From: Actinostola sp. cb2023
Taxonomy: Eukaryota; Cnidaria; Anthozoa; Actiniaria; Actinostolidae
Reading direction: 5' to 3'
Assembly (NCBI GenBank): GCA_033675265.1
Contig: JAUJYZ010000049.1
Location: forward strand, 30,001-94,000
Length of the DNA: 64,000 bases
Positions 50,101 through 54,800 of the stretch are shown here, one piece after another. The notes under the pieces were generated by a model. It worked only from the letters and a program-made list of their open reading frames with translations. It was not told where the DNA came from and searched no databases. Each line of letters starts with the position of its first letter. The stretch's first letter is position 1. Both the position numbers and the translations under genes were made by a program.

Positions 50101-50143
50101 TTGTTGCTTGAACGTATGGAGGTTACGGCATTTGGTAGTGCAG
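24605..50143 (-). CDS. Extracellular mosaic protein, 3' 23 exons
   Basis: Twenty-three exons on the - strand join with exact codon phase at all 22 junctions, giving 1,351 residues and a TGA stop. The 5' end lies beyond the window. Order: threefold cysteine module A; N-terminal part of an F5/8C domain; EGF-like cysteine region; TSP1; three fibrinogen-related GGWTLL domains; TSP1; module B; two Lys-Pro linkers; module C. Most introns are phase 1 (class 1-1 modules), as in genes assembled by exon shuffling. The architecture resembles coadhesin-like and skeletal or mucus matrix proteins of anthozoans. A secreted, disulphide-rich adhesion or recognition role is inferred; no transmembrane segment is seen in this part. 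Every large intron carries a different repeat, and the most 5' intron holds the 37-bp satellite. Domain calls are strong; the overall function is a guess. Confidence 0.88.
24925..25345 (+). repeat. (CTT)/(CCTTC)-rich microsatellite
   Basis: Imperfect tracts of cttccttcttttt plus gttctttcttc. They lie in the intron between the last two exons of the mosaic gene. Open frames rich in Phe, Leu and Ser across it are repeat artefacts. Confidence 0.9.
25576..25663 (-). CDS. Mosaic gene exon: module C, repeat 2 end
   Basis: An 88-bp exon between tttgcccag acceptor and ACAAG|GTATG donor. It encodes [20 protein letters not shown] then DPHKVYYT. It matches the LV...GC half of the repeat. Phase 1 entry and phase 2 exit agree with both neighbours, and it is needed to restore the frame between them. 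Confidence 0.82.
26156..26360. mobile_element. TA-flanked MITE, gagtcgttttcgtatgag ends
   Basis: Ends gagtcgttttcgtatgagtg and the near-exact inverse, both flanked by TA. The interior has cggcacagagatacggtcacgg and two accaatcag motifs. Related copies: 31477-31635 (complete) and about 29065-29195 (partial). The family has seeded three sites in one gene. Confidence 0.85.
26384..26450 (+). repeat. (GAT)n microsatellite
   Basis: About 19 pure tgatga repeats grading into ataataat. It lies a few bases 3' of the 26472-26675 exon (- strand), just after its donor site. Confidence 0.92.
26472..26675 (-). CDS. Mosaic gene exon: module C, repeats 1-2
   Basis: Acceptor atcag|TT, donor CTT|GTAAGT. It encodes [46 protein letters not shown] and NMYVCPDPA. 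The CxxP..PPNGT..C..GxLxH pattern is that of the first exon of module B at 31688-31876. Phase 1 at both ends. Confidence 0.9.
26814..26975. mobile_element. Palindromic element with gccgtaggcgag centre
   Basis: The arms ggtaatcattagtgtgcgag and, inverted, ctcgtacaattaacg pair over about 70 bp, with a central gagccgtaggcgagtgcaat. The centre resembles that of the 9273-9369 palindrome. Confidence 0.75.
26976..28054. other. Intron sequence of the mosaic gene, no exon seen
   Basis: No in-frame module sequence was found here. The ends ataatattgatgcaaaaa (26982) and tttttgcatctatattatt (28030) are inverted, so much of this 1-kb stretch may be one inserted element. Confidence 0.5.
28055..28913 (+). 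repeat. taattatag AT-rich minisatellite around the linker exons
   Basis: Degenerate copies of a 9-12-bp unit (taattatag, acaataata) fill the intron on both sides of the mini-exon at 28291-28338. A shorter block lies at 26690-26790. Confidence 0.85.
28291..28338 (-). CDS. Mosaic gene mini-exon: Lys-Pro linker 2
   Basis: A 48-bp exon (acceptor gttag, donor G|GTACAATG) encoding [16 protein letters not shown]. It is a tandem duplicate of the exon at 28914-28961; both have the same length, phase 1 borders and flanks (tcatagaa..ctat). The repeated Lys-Pro sequence is probably a flexible basic spacer before module C. Confidence 0.88.
28914..28961 (-). CDS. Mosaic gene mini-exon: Lys-Pro linker 1
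   Basis: A 48-bp exon (acceptor gtcttag, donor G|GTACATTA) encoding [16 protein letters not shown]. Its first 36 coding bases differ from the copy at 28291 by a single silent change. The cassette is phase-symmetrical, so gain or loss keeps the frame. Confidence 0.88.
29065..29195 (+). mobile_element. Partial copy of the gagtcgttttcg MITE
   Basis: Sequence from gtagagtcgtatga through gcggcacggagttacgg to caaccaatcagaatgc matches the 26156 element, but the right terminus is missing. It ends about 15 bases from the donor of the 29210 exon. Confidence 0.75.
29210..29434 (-). CDS. Mosaic gene exon: module B, repeats 2-3
   Basis: Acceptor tttcag|GT, donor CAAG|GTAGAC. It encodes [35 protein letters not shown] and ends LHLFQLGRQ. 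The LxHxxSGxCxHP...LVxWxGC signature matches repeat 3 of modules A and C. Phase 1 at both ends. Confidence 0.9.
29479..31218. mobile_element. 1.74-kb DNA element with about 76-bp inverted ends
   Basis: The left end (tagcctcctaaagcagacgc then gtctcc, gccgaacactaaccgtctgctca) is inverted at 31142-31218. The interior holds tandem, degraded copies of a unit containing gtgatttcattggctagttc and ggaaaggaatgtatggttca (about 30320-31140). A 72-codon frame at 29775-29993 has no recognised domain. It is inserted in an intron of the mosaic gene. Confidence 0.8.
31305..31425 (+). repeat. gagaggagaggggattgggg minisatellite
   Basis: Purine-rich imperfect copies of a roughly 20-bp unit in an intron of the mosaic gene. 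Confidence 0.82.
31477..31635. mobile_element. TA-flanked MITE, gagtcgttttcgtatgag ends
   Basis: Both termini match the 26156 element and lie between TA dinucleotides. The interior is shorter, and the internal sequence has diverged. It lies 53 bases from the donor of the exon at 31688. Confidence 0.86.
31688..31876 (-). CDS. Mosaic gene exon: module B, repeats 1-2
   Basis: Acceptor aataacag|GG, donor GAAG|GTAGAT. It encodes [46 protein letters not shown] and CSGKRVCPE. It is the clearest copy of the repeat-1/2 half of the threefold module. Phase 1 borders fit TSP1 upstream (A + GG gives Arg) and the 29434 exon downstream (G + GT gives Gly). Confidence 0.92.
32070..32243 (-). CDS. Mosaic gene exon: second TSP1 domain
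   Basis: One phase 1-1 exon carrying a complete thrombospondin type 1 repeat. It reads [42 protein letters not shown] and ends QLCHYCP. The W-x-x-W core, Arg ladder and six Cys are present. TSP1 repeats bind glycosaminoglycans and matrix partners. Acceptor tttcag|TT, donor CCAA|GTAAGA. Confidence 0.94.
32281..32595 (+). repeat. Purine (GA/GAAA) tract
   Basis: Over 300 bases of almost pure purine on the + strand with aagaaaagagg-type motifs. It lies in the intron between TSP1 and FReD3. Confidence 0.85.
32596..33035 (+). repeat. About 100-bp tandem repeat, 4-5 copies
   Basis: Units begin ataagaaataaaactctcgc and run through gaaatgataacacttg, taataagggagagatggg and gtatttga. Copies start near 32605, 32703, 32803, 32903 and 33003. 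The last copy ends 28 bases from the donor of the 33063 exon. Confidence 0.88.
33063..33349 (-). CDS. Mosaic gene exon: FReD3, C-terminal half
   Basis: Acceptor ctacacag|C, donor CCTG|GTATAT. It encodes [38 protein letters not shown] and [38 protein letters not shown] and PAPWI..IWYW are shared with FReD1. The phase 2 entry matches TAT AG left by the previous exon. Confidence 0.9.
33526..33873 (-). CDS. Mosaic gene exon: FReD3, N-terminal half
   Basis: Acceptor attacag|G, donor ATAG|GTATGA. It encodes [52 protein letters not shown] and ends [21 protein letters not shown] and CDM..D..AWTLL are the N-subdomain marks of fibrinogen-related domains; Ala replaces the second Gly of GGWTLL. Confidence 0.92.
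33901..35495 (+). repeat. 26-bp minisatellite with 208-bp higher-order unit
   Basis: About 61 copies of a 26-bp unit, ctggacccaacacccaccat followed by ctttca. A specific run of eight units recurs: the tttcaatgtacccaatac variant is at 34212 and again exactly 208 bp later. It lies in the intron between FReD2 and FReD3. The unit is 2 mod 3 and lacks + strand stops, so all frames read as His/Pro/Thr-rich peptides; these are not genes. Confidence 0.93.
35513..35823 (-). CDS. Mosaic gene exon: FReD2, C-terminal half
   Basis: Acceptor cttaaag|TAC, donor CATG|GTAAGTG. It encodes [48 protein letters not shown] and ends [14 protein letters not shown]. The layout follows FReD1 and FReD3 but sequence is the most diverged of the three: IEKRMPW is lost and PAPWI is now RPSVV. 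Phase 0 entry, phase 2 exit. Confidence 0.85.
35935..36175 (+). repeat. Degenerate (ATC)n microsatellite
   Basis: Scattered atcgtcatcatc and atcatcat runs in the FReD2 intron. Confidence 0.75.
36264..36425. mobile_element. Small palindromic element in the FReD2 intron
   Basis: aggtccgcc..ttgattctggccatcg and ctgtcctggctattgtc pair with gacaatagaacaatagcc and tggcc of the right side; caggtcttcgtgt and acacgaagacctg are inverted copies at about 36308 and 36405. Arms are imperfect and boundaries approximate. Confidence 0.45.
36496..36713 (-). CDS. Mosaic gene exon: FReD2, N-terminal half
   Basis: Acceptor cttttag|AT, donor TTCCAA|GTAAGA. It encodes [53 protein letters not shown] and ends IIKNKHFQ. 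A full GGGWTLL core is present. The first SC.xLQ part of this domain is on the previous exon (37926-38084). Confidence 0.93.
36790..37925. other. Intron of the mosaic gene, no exon seen
   Basis: Contains a small aattaatt tandem (36950-36970). An imperfect inverted pair, gtctggtcctcactagcgac (37451) and gtcgctagtgaggaccaggc (37620), bounds a 190-bp MITE-like unit. No module sequence in frame. Confidence 0.55.
37451..37640. mobile_element. 190-bp palindromic MITE
   Basis: The ends gtctggtcctcactagcgac and the inverse at 37620-37640. Inside, ataaggacaattataattaa and gcacaagcaa pair with ttgcttgtgcttta, and gcagactaag with tgagtctgcgc. Confidence 0.75.
37926..38084 (-). CDS. Mosaic gene exon: end of FReD1, start of FReD2
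   Basis: Acceptor ctacag|CC, donor ACTA|GTGAGT. It encodes [16 protein letters not shown] and [10 protein letters not shown] (end of FReD1), then [18 protein letters not shown] (the SC.xLQ start of FReD2). The border of two tandem domains lies inside one exon, so FReD1 and FReD2 are not separate shuffled cassettes. An internal GTAAGC at the border is read through in this model. Confidence 0.87.
38686..38900 (+). repeat. (CTTCCCTCC)n microsatellite
   Basis: About 20 copies of a 10-bp cttccctccc unit grading into cattcccttcc, in an intron of FReD1. Leu/Pro/Ser and Gly/Arg/Glu frames across it are artefacts. Confidence 0.93.
39050..39250 (+). repeat. Imperfect direct repeat of about 115 bp
   Basis: ctcccgtctcttcc..catccctcacg..tccaggacttttctctcgatcgactgagtctgg and ctcccatcgatctcttcc..ctcctcacgagtcc..ttttctctcgttcaactgagtttgg are diverged tandem copies adjoining the 39295 exon. 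Confidence 0.6.
39295..39501 (-). CDS. Mosaic gene exon: FReD1, middle part
   Basis: Acceptor gttcag|GT, donor ACAG|GTAAAT. It encodes [46 protein letters not shown] and ends YAFGSIT. Directly alignable by eye with the FReD3 second exon. Phase 1 at both ends. Confidence 0.92.
39529..39795 (+). repeat. (CAGA)n-type microsatellite with gacagacgacaga
   Basis: cagacaga tracts interrupted by cgacagacg and cggacgga blocks in the FReD1 intron. Cys/Leu/Ser/Val frames across it are artefacts. Confidence 0.93.
39838..40155 (-). CDS. Mosaic gene exon: FReD1, N-terminal part
   Basis: Acceptor cccaacag|TT, donor TTTG|GTGAGA. It encodes [64 protein letters not shown] and [10 protein letters not shown]. 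This is the best match in the window to a fibrinogen-related N-subdomain ([19 protein letters not shown]). Such domains commonly bind glycans or acetyl groups in immune lectins and matrix proteins. Confidence 0.94.
40213..40421. mobile_element. TA-flanked palindromic MITE (gggacctt ends)
   Basis: gggaccttttaaaagcatca and its inverse, flanked by TA on each side. Long inner arms ttgaacattattcgtc and ttgacgtccgtgacggcaat make almost the whole element one hairpin. Confidence 0.88.
40995..41065. repeat. gcggtctaaaat palindrome
   Basis: gcggtctaaaatg occurs twice directly and once inverted (attttagaccgc) within 60 bp. Probably a fragment of an inverted-repeat element. Confidence 0.55.
41155..41293. 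mobile_element. Palindromic MITE (aatagagttgatg ends)
   Basis: aatagagttgatg..gggc.taaatatgtttttggccc is inverted on the right with gaggctcgggccaaaatgag near the centre. About 140 bp. Confidence 0.78.
41294..42254. other. Intron of the mosaic gene, no exon seen
   Basis: The 67-codon frame at 41314 has no family motif. No repeat boundary or module sequence was recognised. Confidence 0.5.
42255..42437 (-). CDS. Mosaic gene exon: first TSP1 domain
   Basis: Acceptor atttaag|CA, donor CCAG|GTATAC. A phase 1-1 exon of 183 bp encodes [47 protein letters not shown] and ends VKCP. The DGGWxxW start, CS..C, R.R.C and final C....CP are typical TSP1. The third tryptophan-position residue is Lys-Ser, not Trp-Ser. 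Confidence 0.95.
42594..43305 (+). repeat. (ATCC)/(AACC) tetranucleotide array
   Basis: About 700 bp of ccatccatccaacc and cgtccatcaatcc variants. It abuts the donor of the 43306 exon directly, with only a few bases between. Confidence 0.94.
43306..43372 (-). CDS. Mosaic gene exon: EGF-like region, second half
   Basis: Acceptor gtctatag|ATC (phase 0), donor AGAG|GTAGGA. It encodes [20 protein letters not shown] then AR. C.C.DGF....C is the EGF-like C-terminal loop. It joins VECAGNG on the previous exon. Confidence 0.86.
43425..43735. mobile_element. Palindromic element with gaaacgtcgttcgctaatat ends
   Basis: Left: acattttacaatgaaaatta, gagatattagcgaacgacg. Right: cgtcgttcgctaatatctc and cattgtaaaatgt, inverted. 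Inside, gttgaagatgttgtcaagatga pairs with catcttgacaacatcttcaa. About 300 bp. Confidence 0.82.
43741..44125 (+). repeat. (TTA)n/(GTA)n microsatellite
   Basis: (tta) runs, about 29 pure gta repeats (43785-43870), then long (att) tracts. It lies in the intron between the two EGF-like exons, ending 28 bases from the donor at 44152. Confidence 0.95.
44153..44217 (-). CDS. Mosaic gene exon: EGF-like region, first half
   Basis: Acceptor atttcag|GT, donor GGC|GTAAGT. It encodes [20 protein letters not shown] then G. Ends at a codon border, matching the phase 0 start of the next exon, to read C...VECAGNGIC....CYC. Confidence 0.85.
44379..44436 (-). CDS. Mosaic gene exon: short cysteine-rich link
   Basis: A 58-bp exon, acceptor tttccag|TCT, donor CAGG|GTACGT. 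It encodes [19 protein letters not shown]. Phase 0 entry and phase 1 exit fit both neighbours. It links the discoidin part to the EGF-like region; four Cys suggest it contributes to a disulphide fold. Confidence 0.8.
44536..44679. mobile_element. TA-flanked MITE, cagttgaacctctat ends
   Basis: cagttgaacctctatttagc and the inverse, each flanked by TA, with ggccagtgg motifs inside. Ends of this type are common in pogo/Tigger-like elements. It lies exactly in the intron where the missing C-terminal part of the discoidin domain would be expected. Confidence 0.87.
44708..44839 (-). CDS. Mosaic gene exon: F5/8C (discoidin), middle part
   Basis: Acceptor catctcag|ATT, donor AAGAAT|GTAAGA; phase 0 at both ends. 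It encodes [37 protein letters not shown] and ends [11 protein letters not shown]......VT.Y.L..SNDG..W..Y is the conserved core of the coagulation factor 5/8 C fold, which binds lipids or glycans. The next exon is not the expected C-terminal part. Confidence 0.93.
45584..46094. mobile_element. 511-bp inverted-repeat element (gccttatgcacgag ends)
   Basis: gccttatgcacgagtgctga and the inverse, with further pairing tatccaatacttttgaaat and cgtaaatgacatttatag deeper inside. Interior: gaacgaggctgtgtacgcatga pairs with catgcgtacacagcctcg. Essentially a single long hairpin. Confidence 0.85.
46325..46615. mobile_element. 291-bp inverted-repeat element
   Basis: agtatatagctaattgcata and atcgttgtcgagttgaaaat, both inverted at 46570-46615. 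Interior has no coding motif. Confidence 0.82.
46735..46901 (-). CDS. Mosaic gene exon: F5/8C (discoidin), N-terminal part
   Basis: Acceptor tttttaag|AT, donor GGAAAG|GTAAAC. It encodes [33 protein letters not shown] and ends [10 protein letters not shown]...LGM....I....ITASS...W......QYLQVDLG is diagnostic of F5/8C. Phase 1 entry, phase 0 exit. Confidence 0.95.
46971..47225. mobile_element. TA-flanked MITE, cagtcattctcaaaaa ends
   Basis: Inverted ends cagtcattctcaaaaaggtt, related to the element at 13614. Inner arms gactacaatactacaataaa and gtcacgtgattcattatg also pair. Lies in the intron upstream of the discoidin exon. Confidence 0.85.
47241..47500. mobile_element. MITE with cacctatttcaaaaaacg ends
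   Basis: cacctatttcaaaaaacgtt and the inverse, with cagatttcagat inside. A tatata run precedes it. The inner end aacgttgtc-type motif also occurs inside the 13614 element. Confidence 0.8.
47514..47990. mobile_element. 477-bp long-arm inverted-repeat element
   Basis: ttaaagtgcaactaaccc and the inverse, continuing inside through gaatagttggtgggttcagt, tataacctc and gaaatctcaatatg. The arms are about 190 bp, leaving a central 100 bp. Confidence 0.87.
47991..48102. mobile_element. Short palindrome (aaatctataac ends)
   Basis: gaaaatctataaca..cgtaaaaa.agagtactta is inverted on the right. The centre has ggctcgaaacgtcag. It abuts both neighbours. Confidence 0.75.
48105..48530. mobile_element. TA-flanked MITE with ccgaaagtagcgacccc repeats
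   Basis: Ends ccgtaaagttccgaaagtag and the inverse, with TA on both sides. The left part holds five copies of ccgaaagta(g/a)cga and the right part three more. Pogo-like termini. Confidence 0.85.
48531..49147. other. Intron of the mosaic gene, no exon seen
   Basis: Includes a T run (48929-48951) followed by acag. No module sequence was found. The 88-codon frame at 48691-48957 is unrecognised. Confidence 0.5.
49148..49282 (-). CDS. Mosaic gene exon: module A, repeat 3
   Basis: Acceptor ctttcag|GT, donor CAAG|GTACGT. It encodes [40 protein letters not shown] then VEQ. The L.H..SG.CVHP...G....LV.W.GCD signature is the sharpest copy of repeat 3. Phase 1 at both ends. Confidence 0.92.
49620..49835 (+). 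repeat. acaagagttttgcaagagtttt minisatellite
   Basis: About 18 copies of a 11-12-bp unit (acaagagtttt / gcaagagtttt) in the intron between the module A exons. It ends about 30 bases from the donor at 49864. Confidence 0.93.
49865..50143 (-). CDS. Mosaic gene exon: module A, repeats 1-2
   Basis: Most 5' exon in the window. Acceptor tttcaatag|CT, donor AAAG|GTTCGT. It encodes [46 protein letters not shown] and [10 protein letters not shown]. Repeats 1 and 2 of the threefold module sit on one exon. The entry is phase 1, so the missing upstream exon must leave one base. The satellite begins about 100 bases upstream of the acceptor. Confidence 0.9.
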
Positions 50144-51795
50144 CTATTGAAACAATCAAAGCATTTCAGAAGAGGTTTCTCTTTCAATGCCCAAAAACAA
50201 TGGACAAAACATAATATGAATATTGAAGATAAATTATTGAAAACGTGGTGGTAATGATGTATGCCGATGATGATGTTGATAATGACGGTAATGATGCATG
50301 CCGATGATGATGATGATAATGACGGTAATGATGCATGCCGATGATGATGTTGATAATGACGGTAATGATGCATGCCGATGATGATGTTGATAATGACGGT
50401 AATGATGTATGCCGATGATGATGTTGATAATGACGGTAATGATGTATGCCGATGATGATGTTGATAATGACGGTAATGATGCATGCCGATGATGATGTTG
50501 ATAATGACGGTAATGATGTATGCCGATGATGATGTTGATAATGACGGTAATGATGTATGCCGATGATGATGTTGATAATGACGGTAATGATGTATGCCGA
50601 TGATGATGTTGATAATGACGGTAATGATGTATGCCGATGATGATGTTGATAATGACGGTAATGATGTATGCCGATGATGATGTTGATAATGACGGTAATG
50701 ATGTATGCCGATGATGATGATGATAATGACGGTAATGATGTATGCCGATGATGATGTTGATAATGACGGTAATGATGTATGCCGATGATGATGATGATAA
50801 TGACGGTAATGATGCATGCCGATGATGATGATGATAATGACGGTAATGATGTATGCCGATGATGATGTTGATAATGACGGTAATGATGTATGCCGATGAT
50901 GATGTTGATAATGACGGTAATGATGCATGCCGATGATGATGTTGATAATGACGGTAATGATGTATGCCGATGATGATGTTGATAATGACGGTAATGATGT
51001 ATGCCGATGATGATGATGATAATGACGGTAATGATGTATGCCGATGATGATGATAATGACGGTTGATAATGACGGTAATGATGTATGCCGATGATGATGT
51101 TGATAATGACGGTAATGATGTATGCCGATGATGATGTTGATAATGACGGTAATGATGTATGCCGATGATGATGTTGATAATGACGGTAATGATGTATGCC
51201 GATGATGATGTTGATAATGACGGTAATGATGTATGCCGATGATGATGATGATAATGACGGTAATGATGTATGCCGATGATGATGATGATAATGACGGTAA
51301 TGATGTATGCCGATGATGATGTTGATAATGACGGTAATGATGCATGCCGATGATGATGATGATAATGACGGTAATGATGTATGCCGATGATGATGATGAT
51401 AATGACGGTAATGATGTATGCCGATGATGATGTGATGTTGATAATGACGGTAATGATGTATGCCGATGATGATGTTGATAATGACGGTAATGATGTATGC
51501 CGATGATGATGTTGATAATGACGGTAATGATGTATGCCGATGATGATGTTGATAATGACGGTAATGATGTATGCCGATGATGATGTTGATAATGACGGTA
51601 ATGATGTATGCCGATGATGATGTTGATAATGACGGTAATGATGTATGCCGATGATGATGTTGATAATGACGGTAATGATGTATGCCGATGATGATGTTGA
51701 TAATGACGGTAATGATGTATGCCGATGATGATGTTGATAATGACGGTAATGATGTATGCCGATGATGATGTTGATAATGACGGTAATGATGTATG

Positions 51796-51884
51796 CCGTC
51801 ATGATGAGTTGAAGGTAATGATGTATGCCGATGATGGAGATAATGAAACGGTATCTTGAGTACGGGCACTGTTTGCCGATCGAT
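51796..51884 (+). other. Non-satellite island inside the array
   Basis: About 90 bases of mostly different sequence (catgatgagttgaaggtaat..ggagataatgaaacggtatc..ttgagtacgggcactgtttg) break otherwise regular units. Half-units flank it. It is the only non-repeat stretch of this size in the array. Confidence 0.8.
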
Positions 51885-54800
51885 GATGTTGATAATGACG
51901 GTAATGATGTATGCCGATGATGATGTTGATAATGACGGTAATGATGTATGCCGATGATGATGTTGATAATGACGGTAATGATGCATGCCGATGATGATGT
52001 TGATAATGACGGTAATGATGTATGCCGATGATGATGTTGATAATGACGGTAATGATGTATGCCGATGATGATGTTGATAATGACGGTAATGATGTATGCC
52101 GATGATGATGTTGATAATGACGGTAATGATGCATGCCGATGATGATGTTGATAATGACGGTAATGATGCATGCCGATGATGATGTTGATAATGACGGTAA
52201 TGATGTATGCCGATGATGATGTTGATAATGACGGTAATGATGTATGCCGATGATGATGTTGATAATGACGGTAATGATGTATGCCGATGATGATGTTGAT
52301 AATGACGGTAATGATGCATGCCGATGATGATGTTGATAATGACGGTAATGATGCATGCCGATGATGATGTTGATAATGACGGTAATGATGCATGCCGATG
52401 ATGATGTTGATAATGACGGTAATGATGTATGCCGATGATGATGTTGATAATGACGGTAATGATGCATGCCGATGATGATGTTGATAATGACGGTAATGAT
52501 GTATGCCGATGATGATGTTGATAATGACGGTAATGATGTATGCCGATGATGATGTTGATAATGACGGTAATGATGTATGCCGATGATGATGTTGATAATG
52601 ACGGTAATGATGTATGCCGATGATGATGTTGATAATGACGGTAATGATGTATGCCGATGATGATGTGATAATGACGGTAATGATGTATGCCGGTGATGAT
52701 GTTGATAATGACGGTAATGATGATGCCGATGATGTTGATAATGACGGTAATGATGTATGCCGATGATGATGTTGATAATGACGGTAATGATGTATGCCGA
52801 TGATGATGATGATAATGACGGTAATGATGTATGCCGATGATGATGTTGATAATGACGGTAATGATGTATGCCGATGATGATGTTGATAATGACGGTAATG
52901 ATGCATGCCGATGATGATGTTGATAATGACGGTAATGATGTATGCCGATGATGATGTTGATAATGACGGTAATGATGTATGCCGATGATGATGTTGATAA
53001 TGACGGTAATGATGTATGCCGATGATGATGTTGATAATGACGGTAATGATGTATGCCGATGATGATGTTGATAATGACGGTAATGATGTATGCCGATGAT
53101 GATGTTGATAATGACGGTAATGATGTATGCCGATGATGATGTTGATAATGACGGTAATGATGTATGCCGATGATGATGTTGATAATGACGGTAATGATGT
53201 ATGCCGATGATGATGTTGATAATGACGGTAATGATGTATGCCGATGATGATGTTGATAATGACGGTAATGATGTATGCCGATGATGATGTTGATAATGAC
53301 GGTAATGATGTATGCCGATGATGATGTTGATAATGCGTAACGGTAATGATGTATGCCGATGATGATGTTGATAATGACGGTAATGATGTATGCCGATGAT
53401 GATGTTGATAATGACGGTAATGATGTATGCCGATGATGATGTTGATAATGACGGTAATGATGTATGCCGATGATGATGTTGATAATGACGGTAATGATGT
53501 ATGCCGATGATGATGTTGATAATGACGGTAATGATGTATGCCGATGATGATGTTGATAATGACGGTAATGATGCATGCCGATGATGATGTTGATAATGAC
53601 GGTAATGATGTATGCCGATGATGATGTTGATAATGACGGTAATGATGTATGCCGATGATGATGTTGATAATGACGGTAATGATGTATGCCGATGATGATG
53701 ATGTTGATAATGACGGTAATGATGTATGCCGATGATGATGTTGATAATGACGGTAATGATGTATGCCGATGATGATGTTGATAATGACGGTAATGATGCA
53801 TGCCGATGATGATGTTGATAATGACGGTAATGATGTATGCCGATGATGATGTTGATAATGACGGTAATGATGCATGCCGATGATGATGTTGATAATGACG
53901 GTAATGATGTATGCCGATGATGATGTTGATAATGACGGTAATGATGCATGCCGATGATGATGTTGATAATGACGGTAATGATGTATGCCGATGATGATGT
54001 TGATAATGACGGTAATGATGTATGCCGATGATGATGTTGATAATGACGGTAATGATGTATGCCGATGATGATGATGATAATGACGGTAATGATGCATGCC
54101 GATGATGATGTTGATAATGACGGTAATGATGTATGCCGATGATGATGTTGATAATGACGGTAATGATGCATGCCGATGATGATGTTGATAATGACGGTAA
54201 TGATGTATGCCGATGATGATGTTGATAATGACGGTAATGATGTATGCCGATGATGATGATGATAATGACGGTAATGATGTATGCCGATGATGATGTTGAT
54301 AATGACGGTAATGATGCATGCCGATGATGATGATGATAATGACGGTAATGATGTATGCCGATGATGATGTTGATAATGACGGTAATGATGTATGCCGATG
54401 ATGATGTTGATAATGACGGTAATGATGTATGCCGATGATGATGTTGATAATGACGGTAATGATGCATGCCGATGATGATGTTGATAATGACGGTAATGAT
54501 GTATGCCGATGATGATGTTGATAATGACGGTAATGATGCATGCCGATGATGATGTTGATAATGACGGTAATGATGTATGCCGATGATGATGTTGATAATG
54601 ACGGTAATGATGTATGCCGATGATGATGTTGATAATGACGGTAATGATGTATGCCGATGATGATGTTGATAATGACGGTAATGATGTATGCCGATGATGA
54701 TGTTGATAATGACGGTAATGATGTATGCCGATGATGATGTTGATAATGACGGTAATGATGTATGCCGATGATGATGTTGATAATGACGGTAATGATGTAT

